From: Streptomyces rimosus
Lineage (GTDB): Bacteria > Actinomycetota > Actinomycetes > Streptomycetales > Streptomycetaceae
Assembly: GCF_008704655.1 (NCBI RefSeq)
Contig: NZ_CP023688.1
Location: 5,563,001-5,627,000, forward strand
DNA length: 64,000 nucleotides
Reading direction: 5' to 3'
In this document: one piece after another, positions 27,147 to 37,940 of the stretch
Layout: each line of letters opens with the position of its first letter
How positions within the stretch are numbered: position 1 is the first letter of the stretch
The notes under the pieces: generated by a model
What the model was told of the DNA's origin: nothing
Databases searched by the model: none
The model's input: the letters and a program-made list of their open reading frames with translations, nothing else
Made by a program: the position numbers and the translations under genes

Positions 27147-27926
27147 GTGCAACGCATCCGGGTTCTGGTGGTCGACGACCACCGCATCTTCGCCGAGTCC
27201 CTGGCGGCCGCGCTCGCGGCCGAACAGGACGTGGACGTGGCGGCGGCCGGCAGCGGACCGGCTGCCCTGCGCAGCCTGGAGCGGGCGGCCGCCGACGGCC
27301 GGCGCTTCGACGTGATGCTCATCGACGCCGATCTCGGCACCGTCACGGCACCGCTGGCATCCGTGCCGTCCCAGCCCGCGCCGGGCCGCGACGGCAACGC
27401 CGACGGCGGCCCGCTGGACGGCATCTCGCTGGTAGCGGGCGTCCGTACGGCCTATCCGTACGTCCGTACCGTCGTCCTCGCCGAGAAGGACGACCCGCGC
27501 CGGGCCGCCTTCGCGCTCCAGGCGGGCGCCGGCGGCTGGGTCGCCAAGGACTGCTCGCTCTCCCGCCTGCTCGCCGTCATCCGCGGCGTGCTGCGCGACG
27601 AGACGCACCTGCCGCCCGCGCTGCTCACCGGCGTCCTGCGCGAGCTGACGGCGGCGCGCAAGCACCGCACCGAAAGCGAGCGCCTGGTGGAGTCGCTGAC
27701 ACCGCGCGAGCGCGAGGTGCTGCGCTGCATGGTGGCCGGGCTGGGCCGCAAGGCGGTCGCCGAGCGGCTGTTCCTTTCGCCGCACACGGTCCGTACGCAC
27801 ATGCAGAACGTGCTCGGCAAGCTCGGCGTGCACTCGACGCTGGCCGCCGTGGCGCTGGCGCGGCGGGCCGGAGTGGGGCCCGTGGAGCTGGAACCGGCCA
27901 CGGCCGCGGCCTCCGCGCTCACCTGA
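27147..27926 (+). CDS. LuxR/NarL-type response regulator
   Basis: The 259-aa product has a receiver domain with the acidic pair VVDDHR and a candidate phospho-acceptor Asp in DVMLIDADLG. It carries a Pro/Gly/Asp-rich insertion after that strand (LASVPSQPAPGRDGNADGG). A C-terminal LuxR HTH follows: LTPREREVLRCMVAGLG, then SPHTVRTHMQNVLGKLGV. The GTG at 27147 fits the receiver start better than the ATG at 27117. There is no cognate kinase nearby. It resembles the 20.6-kb regulator in layout, but unlike that protein keeps the receiver Asp. Its target genes are unknown; it lies between galK and a convergent beta-galactosidase gene. Confidence 0.9.
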   Translation: MQRIRVLVVDDHRIFAESLAAALAAEQDVDVAAAGSGPAALRSLERAAADGRRFDVMLIDADLGTVTAPLASVPSQPAPGRDGNADGGPLDGISLVAGVRTAYPYVRTVVLAEKDDPRRAAFALQAGAGGWVAKDCSLSRLLAVIRGVLRDETHLPPALLTGVLRELTAARKHRTESERLVESLTPREREVLRCMVAGLGRKAVAERLFLSPHTVRTHMQNVLGKLGVHSTLAAVALARRAGVGPVELEPATAAASALT

Positions 27927-27957
27927 GGCGCGGCGCGGGGACCGCCCGCGCCGCGCC
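27927..27957. terminator. Bidirectional hairpin terminator between luxR and the GH42 gene
   Basis: A perfect 13-bp GC stem (27927-27939 with 27945-27957) and a 5-nt loop begin directly after the LuxR stop codon, 9 bp from the end of the convergent beta-galactosidase gene. Confidence 0.75.
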
Positions 27958-27966
27958 CGGCACCGG

Positions 27967-30051
27967 TCAGCCGCTTGCGGACACCGCCCTCCGCGGGTCC
28001 TTCAGCACGGCCACGCCACGGGCCGGCAGCGCGATCCGGTAGGTGTGCTCCGACCGCTCCCCGCGCGCCCCGGCGAGCGCGTCGGCCATCGGGCAGGGCA
28101 GCGTGATGTCGGCCGCCCGCGCACCGTGGTTGAGCAGGAAGAGAAAGCGCCCGCCGTCGCCCTCCCGTACGGTGGCCTGCACGCCTTCGGGCAGCCCGGC
28201 CAGCACCGGCCGCACGCCCGCCGCCGCCCGTACGCCGTCCATCAGGGCCCGCATCAGGGCCGGTTCGAGCCGGGTGCCGACGTAGGTGACCGTGCCCGTG
28301 CCGTAGCCGTGGCGGGTGACGGCCGGGCTGCCCGCCAACTCGCCGTCCGCGAACCGGGCGACGGGCTCGGCGCCTTCGAGGAGGATGGCCTCCGACCACA
28401 GATCGGCCGTACCGGACGGCAGCTCCCAGGCACCCGCCGCCGCTTCCGCGCGCCCCGGCCCGCCCGGCCTCCGTACGGCCGCGACACCCCGTACGCCCAC
28501 CGTCGCCCCCTCGTCCAGCGGCCAGAACTCCTCCACCCGCAGGCCCAGCAGCGACCGCAGCGGCCCCGGACAGCCGCCGGGATGCACCCGGTCGCAGGCG
28601 TCCACGACACCGGAGAAGAACGACACCAGCAGGTGCCCGCCGCCCCGTACGTACGCCGTCAGCCGCTCCGCGGCCCGCTCGGTCAGCAGGTACAGGTTCG
28701 GTACGACGACCAGCCGGTAGCCGGACAGGTCGCGGTCCGGCGGCACCACGTCGCACGCGACACCCGCCTCGAAAAGCGGCCGGTAGTGCCCCAGCGCCAG
28801 TTCCGGCAGGCGCAGCGCCGTCGACGGGTGCGAGTCCAGCTCCAAGGCCCGCCAGCTGTCCCAGTCCGTCACCAGCGCCGCCGTCGGCCGCGCCACCCGC
28901 GTCCCCGCGATCTCCGGTACGGACGCCAGCTCCCGCCCCAGCTCGGAGACCTCGCGGAAGATCCGGGTGTCCGTACCGGCGTGCGGCACCACCGCGGAGT
29001 GGAACTTCTCCGCACCGCCGCGCGACTGCCGCCACTGGAAGTACAGGACGGCATCCGCGCCCTGCGCGACGGCCTGCCAGCTCCACAGGCGCATCGCGCC
29101 CGGCGGCTTGGGGCCGTTGCGGGACCGCCAGTTGACCGCGCCGGGCGCCTGCTCCAGCAGCAGCCAGGGCTGCCCGCCGCGCGCCGACCGCATCAGGTCG
29201 AAGGTGTACGCGGCCGTCAGATGCGTACCGGGATCGAAGGGGTCCTGGTAGAAGTCCAGCGCCATCATGTCCATGTCCCGCGACCACGCGAAGGCGTCCA
29301 CCGGCTTGTGGAACGGCATCAGGTTCGTGGTCACCGGCACCGAGGGGCTCAGCCGCGCCAGCACGTCCCGCTCCGCCAGGTAGCACCGGCGCAGCGCGTC
29401 ATCGCTGAAGCGCAGATAGTCCAGCTGCTGGGCGGGGTTGGGGAAGGTGGGGGCCGTACGCGGCGGCAGCACCTCTTCGAAATCCGTGTACGCCTGCGAC
29501 CAGAAGGCCGTCGACCACGCGTCGTTGAGGCGCTCCACGCTCCCGTACCGCGCGCGCAGCCAGTCCCGGAAGTCCGCGGCCGACACATCGCAGTAGCACT
29601 GGCGGGTGTGGCAGCCGTACTCGTTGCCGACATGCCACAGGGCCAGCGCGGGATGTCCGGCGTAGCGGGCGGCGAGCCGCTTGACGAGGCGGACCGCGTG
29701 CTCGCGGTAGACGGGGCTGGACGGACAGTAGTGCTGCCGCCCGCCCGGCCAGCGGCGCTGCCCGTCCGGGCCCTGCGGCAGGACCTCCGGGTGCGCGCGG
29801 GTGAGCCACGGCGGCGGGGAGGCGGTCATGGTGGCCAGGCACACGCGCACGCCGGCGCCGCCGAGGCCGTCCATGACCCGGTCGAACCAGTCGAAGTCGT
29901 ACGCGCCGGGCCGGGGCTCGGCCCGCGCCCACGAGAAGATCCCGGCGGTCACCAGCGTGACGTGCGCCTGCTTCATCAGACGCAGATCCGCCTCCCACAC
30001 CTCCTCGGGCCACTGCTCGGGGTTGTAGTCCGCACCGAAATGGATGCCCAT
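27967..30051 (-). CDS. GH42 beta-galactosidase
   Basis: This cytoplasmic family 42 glycoside hydrolase releases galactose from beta-galactosides. Domain A (TIM barrel, residues 1-390) starts GIHFGADYNPEQWP. The acid/base Glu144 lies in WHVGNEYG and the nucleophile Glu300 in LLLEQAPGAVNW. Cys109 and the CHTRQCYCD cluster match the zinc site of GH42 enzymes. A trimerisation domain (VVVPNLYLLTERAAERL) and a beta-sandwich follow. At 694 aa it fits the family. I start at 30051 where GGGAGA precedes ATG and the domain begins at once. The products could feed the nearby galTEK operon. It probably follows the SDR gene in one transcript. Confidence 0.93.
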   Translation of the reverse strand: MGIHFGADYNPEQWPEEVWEADLRLMKQAHVTLVTAGIFSWARAEPRPGAYDFDWFDRVMDGLGGAGVRVCLATMTASPPPWLTRAHPEVLPQGPDGQRRWPGGRQHYCPSSPVYREHAVRLVKRLAARYAGHPALALWHVGNEYGCHTRQCYCDVSAADFRDWLRARYGSVERLNDAWSTAFWSQAYTDFEEVLPPRTAPTFPNPAQQLDYLRFSDDALRRCYLAERDVLARLSPSVPVTTNLMPFHKPVDAFAWSRDMDMMALDFYQDPFDPGTHLTAAYTFDLMRSARGGQPWLLLEQAPGAVNWRSRNGPKPPGAMRLWSWQAVAQGADAVLYFQWRQSRGGAEKFHSAVVPHAGTDTRIFREVSELGRELASVPEIAGTRVARPTAALVTDWDSWRALELDSHPSTALRLPELALGHYRPLFEAGVACDVVPPDRDLSGYRLVVVPNLYLLTERAAERLTAYVRGGGHLLVSFFSGVVDACDRVHPGGCPGPLRSLLGLRVEEFWPLDEGATVGVRGVAAVRRPGGPGRAEAAAGAWELPSGTADLWSEAILLEGAEPVARFADGELAGSPAVTRHGYGTGTVTYVGTRLEPALMRALMDGVRAAAGVRPVLAGLPEGVQATVREGDGGRFLFLLNHGARAADITLPCPMADALAGARGERSEHTYRIALPARGVAVLKDPRRAVSASG

Positions 30052-30171
30052 CGGGTCTCCCGGATCGCGACGTGTACCGGCACGAGCTGCGGGCGGCGGG
30101 CACACGGGGCACGGCCGCCCGTACGCCATGATTCCCGCCCGCGGGCGCCGCCGGGCGCACAACCGGCCGCC

Positions 30172-31077
30172 TCAGGACGAGTTCTTGCGCACGCTCCAGC
30201 CGCCGTCCACGACCAGCTCCGTCCCCGTCACGAACGACGCGTCGTCGGAGAGCAGGAACGCGACGGCCGCCGCCACCTCCTCCGGGCGCCCGAGCCGCCC
30301 GGCCGCCGTCTCCGCCGCGCTGGCCCGCCGGTCCGCCTCGCCGACGTCGTCCCACGCGGCGGTCAGCACGGGGCCCGGCAGGACGCAGTTCACCCGTACC
30401 TCCGGCCCGTACTCGACCGCCAGCTGGCGCGTCAGCCCGGTCAGCCCCGCCTTGGACGCGGCGTAGGCGGGACGGCCCGGCAGTCCGAAGCGGGCCTGCA
30501 CCGACGAGGTGAGCACGACCGCGCCGCGCCGCTCCCGCAGATCCGGCAGGACGGCCCGCACACCCAGGAAAGCGCCGGTCAGGTTGACCGCCAGCTGCCG
30601 GTCCCAGTCCGCCGGGGCGGTCAGGTCGGCGGGCGCGTGCGACCCCTGCAGGGCGGCGTTGCCGACCAGCGCGTCCACCGGGCCGTACCGCTGGCGCGCG
30701 GCCCGTACGGCGCGCTGCCAGTGCTCCTCGCGCGCCACGTCGCAGCGTTCGTAGGAGGCCCGGCCGCCCGCGGCGCGGATGCGGCGGGCGGTGCGCTCGC
30801 CCAGCTCGTCGTCGATGTCCAGGAGCAGCACCTGCGCGCCCTCGGTGGCCAGCCGGTCGGCGGTGGCGGCGCCGATCCCGGCGGCGGCGCCGGTCACCAG
30901 GACCGTACGCCCGGGGAAGCGCGCGCCGTCCGGCGCTCCGGAGGGCCGCCGGTGGCCGTGCCGTCCGTACGGGTCCTGCTGCTCGCGGTGTCCCGGCCGG
31001 CTCTCACGCCCGTGCCGCCCCTCGTGTCCCTGCCGTCCCTCGTGCCCTTGCTGGCCCCGCGGGCCGTGCTGGCTCAT
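30172..31077 (-). CDS. SDR-family oxidoreductase with a His/Gly-rich N-terminal extension
   Basis: This is a classical short-chain dehydrogenase with TGAAAGIG, GNAALQG (variant of NNAG), VVLTSSVQARFG and catalytic YAASK. The C-terminal VDGGWSV is normal. The first roughly 50 residues are an unusual hydrophilic tail with short repeats (GHEGRQGHEGRHGRES), which may be disordered or not translated if a later start is used. It lies 120 bp upstream of the GH42 gene on the same strand, which suggests a sugar or polyol substrate by context only. Confidence 0.82.
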   Translation of the reverse strand: MSQHGPRGQQGHEGRQGHEGRHGRESRPGHREQQDPYGRHGHRRPSGAPDGARFPGRTVLVTGAAAGIGAATADRLATEGAQVLLLDIDDELGERTARRIRAAGGRASYERCDVAREEHWQRAVRAARQRYGPVDALVGNAALQGSHAPADLTAPADWDRQLAVNLTGAFLGVRAVLPDLRERRGAVVLTSSVQARFGLPGRPAYAASKAGLTGLTRQLAVEYGPEVRVNCVLPGPVLTAAWDDVGEADRRASAAETAAGRLGRPEEVAAAVAFLLSDDASFVTGTELVVDGGWSVRKNSS

Positions 31078-31148
31078 GGCGGCGATCCAAGCCCACCGGG
31101 CGGGGGTCGGGCAAGGGGACGTGGCGGTCCTGGCGCGGCCCCGTGGGA

Positions 31149-31646
31149 TCAGCCCGGCGTGTTGTCGAAGGGGGCCGTCAACTGGCGCAGCAGCCGGGCC
31201 AGTTCGCCGCGCTGCTGGTGCGACAGCTCGGCCAGGATCGCGCGCTCCTGGGTGAGCAGCCCGGCCAGCGACTCGTCCGCCGCCTCGCGCCCCTCCGGCG
31301 TCAGCCGCACCAGCACCCCGCGCCGGTCGCTGGGGTCGGGCAGCCGCTCGACCAGGCCCTTCTTCGCGAGCCTGTCGATGCGGTTGGTCATCGTGCCGGA
31401 GGTGACCAGGGTCTGCGTCAGGAGCGCGCCGGGGGAGAGCTGATACGGCGCCCCCGCGCGGCGCAGCGCGGTGAGCACGTCGAATTCCCAGGGCTCCAGG
31501 CCCACCTCGGAGAAGGCGAGGCGGCGGGCGCGGTCGAGGTGTCTGGCCAGCCTGCTGATGCGGCTGAGGACCTCAAGCGGTTCCACGTCGAGGTCCGGGC
31601 GCTCCCGGCGCCATGCTGCGACCAGTCGGTCGACCTCGTCCTCCAT
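31149..31646 (-). CDS. tamR: MarR-family regulator, TamR-like
   Basis: The 165-aa winged-helix regulator has a MarR DNA-binding core (PWEFDVLTALRRAG; TLVTSGTMTNRIDRLAKKGLVER; DPSDRRGVLVRLT, the wing). It is divergent from trans-aconitate methyltransferase with a perfect palindrome between them, the arrangement described for TamR in Streptomyces coelicolor, where citrate, aconitate and related ligands relieve repression of aconitase-pathway genes. The identification rests on synteny plus the palindrome. A Pro-rich tail follows the dimerisation helix. Confidence 0.85.
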   Translation of the reverse strand: MEDEVDRLVAAWRRERPDLDVEPLEVLSRISRLARHLDRARRLAFSEVGLEPWEFDVLTALRRAGAPYQLSPGALLTQTLVTSGTMTNRIDRLAKKGLVERLPDPSDRRGVLVRLTPEGREAADESLAGLLTQERAILAELSHQQRGELARLLRQLTAPFDNTPG

Positions 31647-31681
31647 GGAGATCAGTGTAGTTGGTCTGTCGATGTGAAGTC

Positions 31682-31695
31682 TCTTGACGTCAAGA
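31682..31695. promoter_or_regulatory. TamR/MarR operator palindrome
   Basis: The 14-bp sequence TCTTGACGTCAAGA is a perfect palindrome in the 143-bp region between the divergent tamR and tam genes. An AT-rich GATATATTT follows and may overlap a -10 region. TamR-type repressors bind such a site to control both genes. Confidence 0.85.
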
Positions 31696-31789
31696 TATAT
31701 TTGCGTGGACTATTGGGCATCGTCGGCGAGGGCTCACGCTGTGCCCGCGTGGCCTGGACCAACCCTGTATCCGCTGAAGGGGTTCGAAC

Positions 31790-32608
31790 ATGCACGTCGC
31801 ACCAACCTGGGATCCACAGCAGTACCTGCGCCACGCCGGACACCGCACGCGCCCGTTCCACGATCTGCTCGCCCGCATACCCGAGCTGCCCAACCGGAAC
31901 CGCCCCGCCCGCATCGCCGACCTCGGCTGCGGCCCCGGCAACGTCACCGTCCAGCTCGCCGACCGCTGGCCCGACGCGCACATCACCGGCCTGGACAGCT
32001 CGGCGGAGATGCTCAAGGAGGCCGAGACCTACGCGGGCCCCACCCCCGGCGGCGGCCACCTCGACTTCGGGCCCGCCGACGCCACCCGCTGGCGCCCCGA
32101 GGAGCCGTTCGACCTGATCGTCTCCAACGCCGCGCTGCAATGGGTCCCCAACCACCCCGACTCCCTGCCCGCCTGGATCGACGGCCTCACCCCCGGCGGC
32201 ACCCTCGCCTTCCAGGTCCCCGGCAACTTCACCGCGCCCAGCCACGCGCTGCTCGGCGAGCTGTGCGACGAACCCCAGTGGCGCGCCCGCCTCGCCGGCC
32301 ACGGCCGCCGCTTCGTACACATCCTCGACCCCGCCGGCTACCTGGAACGCCTCACCGCGCTCGGCTGCGCCGTCGACGCCTGGGAGACGACCTACGTCCA
32401 GCTCCTCCAGGGCGAGGACCCGGTCCTGGACTGGGTCAAGGGCACCGCCCTGCGGCCCGTGCTGACCGCTCTGGAGGACGACCCGGCCGCCCGCGACGAA
32501 TTCCTGTCCCAGTACCGCGACCTGCTCCGCAAGTCCTATCCACCCGGTCCGCACGGCACGGTCTTCCCGTTCCGGCGCATCTTCGTGGTGGCCCACAAGG
32601 AGCGATGA
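31790..32608 (+). CDS. tam: Trans-aconitate 2-methyltransferase
   Basis: This SAM-dependent methyltransferase esterifies trans-aconitate, which forms from cis-aconitate and inhibits aconitase, and so protects the TCA cycle. SAM-binding motif I is ADLGCGPGNVT, followed by ITGLDSSAEML (acidic ribose contact) and DLIVSNAALQWVPNH, which is diagnostic of Tam. The 272-aa length fits E. coli Tam (about 250). GAAGG lies upstream of the ATG. It is controlled by the palindrome at 31682-31695. Confidence 0.93.
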   Translation: MHVAPTWDPQQYLRHAGHRTRPFHDLLARIPELPNRNRPARIADLGCGPGNVTVQLADRWPDAHITGLDSSAEMLKEAETYAGPTPGGGHLDFGPADATRWRPEEPFDLIVSNAALQWVPNHPDSLPAWIDGLTPGGTLAFQVPGNFTAPSHALLGELCDEPQWRARLAGHGRRFVHILDPAGYLERLTALGCAVDAWETTYVQLLQGEDPVLDWVKGTALRPVLTALEDDPAARDEFLSQYRDLLRKSYPPGPHGTVFPFRRIFVVAHKER

Positions 32609-32624
32609 CCCCTGAGGTGAGCCC

Positions 32625-32993
32625 ATGATCACCGGCCTCGACCACGTCCAGCTCGCCGCCCCGCCGGGCAGCGAAGCCGCTCTGCGCGCGTTCTACGGGG
32701 GTGTGCTCGGGCTTCGGGAGATTCCGAAGCCGCCGTCGCTCACCGAACGTGGGGGATGTTGGTTCGAGGCCGGTGAGGGGCAGCTCCATCTGGGAATCGA
32801 TCCCGATTTCCACCCTGCCCGCAAGGCCCACCCGGCCCTGCGCGTCGCCGGCCTCCGCGCGTACGCCCAGCGCCTCGCCGGCCAGGGGGTGCAGGTGAGC
32901 TGGAACGACGATCTTCCGGGCCACGACCGGTTCTACGCGTACGACCCGGTCGGCAACCGCCTGGAGTTCCTGGAGCGGCGCGGCGGCGGGTGA
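32625..32993 (+). CDS. VOC-superfamily (glyoxalase/bleomycin-resistance-like) protein
   Basis: This 122-aa single-chain VOC domain starts MITGLDHVQLAAPPG, with His7 at the usual first metal-ligand position, GCWFEAGEGQLHLGID carrying a second His, and FYAYDPVGNRLEFLE with the final Glu. These three residues could bind a divalent metal. The substrate is unknown. It lies 16 nt after tam and may be co-transcribed, but its place in aconitate metabolism is not established. Confidence 0.85.
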   Translation: MITGLDHVQLAAPPGSEAALRAFYGGVLGLREIPKPPSLTERGGCWFEAGEGQLHLGIDPDFHPARKAHPALRVAGLRAYAQRLAGQGVQVSWNDDLPGHDRFYAYDPVGNRLEFLERRGGG

Positions 32994-33024
32994 CCGGGCC
33001 CTGGCCGGGCCGGTTCGGACCGGT

Positions 33025-33711
33025 TCAGGACCGGCGGTGGCCTATCAGCCGCGGCTTCGGCTCCAGGCCGTCCAGCCCGTGCCAGGCCAGATTGACCAGG
33101 TGGGCGGCCACCTCCGGCTTCTTCGGCTTACGGGCGTCCAGCCACCACTGGCCGGTCAGCGCGACCATGCCGACCAGGGCCTGCGCGTACAGCGGGGCCA
33201 GTTTCGGATCGAAGCCGCGCGCCTTGAACTCCAGGCCCAGGATGTCCTCGACCTGGGTGGCGATATCGCTGATCAGCGACGCGAAGGTGCCCGTGGACTG
33301 GGCGACGGGGGAGTCGCGGACCAGGATGCGGAAACCGTCCGTGTACGTCTCGATGTAGTCGAGCAGCGCGAACGCGGCCTGTTCGAGGAGCTCGCGGGGG
33401 TGTCCCGCGGTCAGCGCGCCGGTGACCATGTCCAGCAGCTGGCGCATCTCGCGGTCCACCACGACCGCGTACAGGCCCTCCTTGCCGCCGAAGTGCTCGT
33501 AGACGACCGGCTTGGAGACACCGGCCTTCGCCGCGATCTCCTCGACCGAGGTGCCCTCGAAGCCGCGCTCCGCGAAGAGGGTGCGACCGATGTCGAGCAG
33601 CTGCTCACGGCGCTCGGCGCCCGTCATCCGCACCCTGCGGGCACGCCGGGTGCCCGCGCCGGAGGGGGCCTTGCCCTGTTTGTCGTTCACGCTGCTGCCG
33701 TCGATCGCCAC
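33025..33711 (-). CDS. TetR-family regulator co-transcribed with the desaturase
   Basis: The 228-aa regulator has an N-terminal HTH (RREQLLDIGRTLFAERGFEGTSVEEIAAKAGVSKPVVYEHF in overlapping segments) and an all-helical ligand domain. It begins with GTG at 33711, 7 nt after the desaturase stop, so both genes form one operon. A palindromic site lies upstream of the desaturase. This suggests it represses its own operon in response to an acyl-CoA or fatty-acid signal. The ligand is an inference; TetR-type lipid regulators such as DesT are known elsewhere. Confidence 0.88.
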   Translation of the reverse strand: MAIDGSSVNDKQGKAPSGAGTRRARRVRMTGAERREQLLDIGRTLFAERGFEGTSVEEIAAKAGVSKPVVYEHFGGKEGLYAVVVDREMRQLLDMVTGALTAGHPRELLEQAAFALLDYIETYTDGFRILVRDSPVAQSTGTFASLISDIATQVEDILGLEFKARGFDPKLAPLYAQALVGMVALTGQWWLDARKPKKPEVAAHLVNLAWHGLDGLEPKPRLIGHRRS

Positions 33712-33718
33712 CCGTCCA

Positions 33719-34732
33719 TCATGCCTTCCCCGGCCACCGCCCCCCGGCCGCCCCGCTCGCGGCCCCGTCCAGGCGCTTGGCGTCGAGACGGGAGGCGTTC
33801 GGCCAGCGCACGTCGTACGCCCAGCCGGCCTTCTCGAACCAGCGGATCAGCCGGGCGCTGGAATCCAGCTGTCCCCGCAGCACGCCGTGCCGCGCGCACG
33901 TCGGGTCGGCGTGGTGCAGGTTGTGCCAGGACTCGCCGCACGAGAGCACCGCCAGCCACCAGACGTTGCCGGACCGGTCGCGGGACTTGAAGGGCCGCTT
34001 GCCGACCGCGTGGCAGATGGAGTTGATCGACCAGGTGACGTGGTGGAGCAGCGCGACGCGCACCAGGGAGCCCCAGAAGAACGCGGTGAGCGCGCCCTGC
34101 CAGGACAGCGTGACCAGGCCGCCGATCACGGGCGGGGCGAGCAGCGAGACGACCGTCCACAGGACGAACTGGCGGGAGACGCGGCGGATCGCGTCGTCCT
34201 TGATCAGGTCCGGCGCGTACTTGTGCTGCGGGGTCTGCTCCTCGTCGAACATCCACCCGACGTGCGCCCACCACAGGCCCTTCATGAGCGCCGGCACCGT
34301 CTCGCCGAACCGCCAGGGCGAGTGCGGGTCACCCTCCGCGTCGGAGAACTTGTGGTGCTTGCGGTGGTCCGCCACCCAGCGCACCAGCGGCCCCTCCACC
34401 GCCATCGACCCCATGATCGCGAGCGCGATGCGCAGCGGGCGCTTCGCCTTGAAGGCGCCGTGGGTGAAGTACCGGTGGAAGCCGATCGTGATGCCGTGGC
34501 AGCCGATGAAGTACATCGCCGCCAGCAGCGCCAGATCGAGCCAGCTCACCCCCCAGCCCCAGGCCAGCGGCACCGCGGCCACCAGCGCCAGGAAGGGCAC
34601 GGTGATGAACAGCAGCAGGGTGATCTGTTCGACCGAGCGTTTGCTGTCGCCGCCGAGCGTCGCGGACGGCAGCGGGATTCCGGTTTCGGCTGCTTTGGGG
34701 GTTTCTTCGATGACTTCGGGGCTAGCGGTCAT
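33719..34732 (-). CDS. Acyl-CoA/fatty-acid desaturase (delta-9 type)
   Basis: This membrane-bound di-iron desaturase introduces a double bond into acyl chains and adjusts membrane fluidity. The three histidine boxes are HRYFTH (H-x4-H), HRKHH (H-x2-HH) and HNLHH (H-x2-HH). Two pairs of TM segments surround them (LLLFITVPFLALVAAVPLAW and LLAAMYFIGCHG; later FVLWTVVSLLAPPVIGG). The 337-aa length is typical. It is first in an operon with a TetR regulator. The electron donor is not encoded nearby. Confidence 0.93.
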   Translation of the reverse strand: MTASPEVIEETPKAAETGIPLPSATLGGDSKRSVEQITLLLFITVPFLALVAAVPLAWGWGVSWLDLALLAAMYFIGCHGITIGFHRYFTHGAFKAKRPLRIALAIMGSMAVEGPLVRWVADHRKHHKFSDAEGDPHSPWRFGETVPALMKGLWWAHVGWMFDEEQTPQHKYAPDLIKDDAIRRVSRQFVLWTVVSLLAPPVIGGLVTLSWQGALTAFFWGSLVRVALLHHVTWSINSICHAVGKRPFKSRDRSGNVWWLAVLSCGESWHNLHHADPTCARHGVLRGQLDSSARLIRWFEKAGWAYDVRWPNASRLDAKRLDGAASGAAGGRWPGKA

Positions 34733-35107
34733 ATGGCGTCCCTCGTCGGGGGCTCGGGGGCACGGCTACGGCTACGGGACCGTAACCTACGGTCTCGTAA
34801 GTATGGCAGTGCCCCCGGCGCGGGCAAGGGTCCGACAGGTCGGTAACGAGTGACCGAATTGCGGCAGAACACGCCAGTCGAGCGGTGCAAGTTCCGTCAC
34901 ATCCGGTCATTGCGCAGGTGTGAGCGCCACCCGTGGCAGGTAGGTCCCACAGAACGGACAGGGTGATCCGCCGACCGCGCGGAGACCTATCCTGGGGAAC
35001 GTCGGACAGCGCGGTCCGCGACCCTCCCCGCCCACCACCGGCAGGGAGTACCCCCTGCAAGCCCGGACGTGCTCAGATCACGAAGATCACTGCAAGGAGC
35101 CGCACCT
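34733..35107. other. Divergent intergenic region between the desaturase and ppc
   Basis: This 375-bp region holds no plausible gene. It contains the TetR-type operator described separately, near its left end. The stretch around 34845-34925 is lower in GC and may include the ppc promoter. The right end has the AAGGAG ribosome-binding site for ppc. Confidence 0.6.
34773..34799. promoter_or_regulatory. TetR-type operator upstream of the desaturase
   Basis: Two 12-bp half-sites, TACGGGACCGTA and TACGGTCTCGTA, are separated by ACC and form an imperfect inverted repeat about 41 bp upstream of the desaturase ATG. Each half-site is itself nearly palindromic. This fits autoregulation by the TetR protein encoded in the same operon. 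Confidence 0.6.
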
Positions 35108-37882
<2,775 letters not shown>

Positions 37883-37888
37883 ACCCAG

Positions 37889-37920
37889 GGGCCGGCCGGG
37901 GCACACGCCCCGGCCGGCCC
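37889..37920 (+). terminator. ppc terminator hairpin
   Basis: A perfect 14-bp stem (37889-37902 with 37907-37920) with an ACAC loop begins 6 bp after the ppc stop codon. There is no U-tract, as is common in Streptomyces. Confidence 0.8.
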
Positions 37921-37940
37921 GTATCCATGAAGGGGCGGGC

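Noticed and set aside
32701..32898. Second plus-strand ORF within the VOC gene
   Set aside because: This is an alternative frame of the VOC protein with Arg/Pro-rich composition only.
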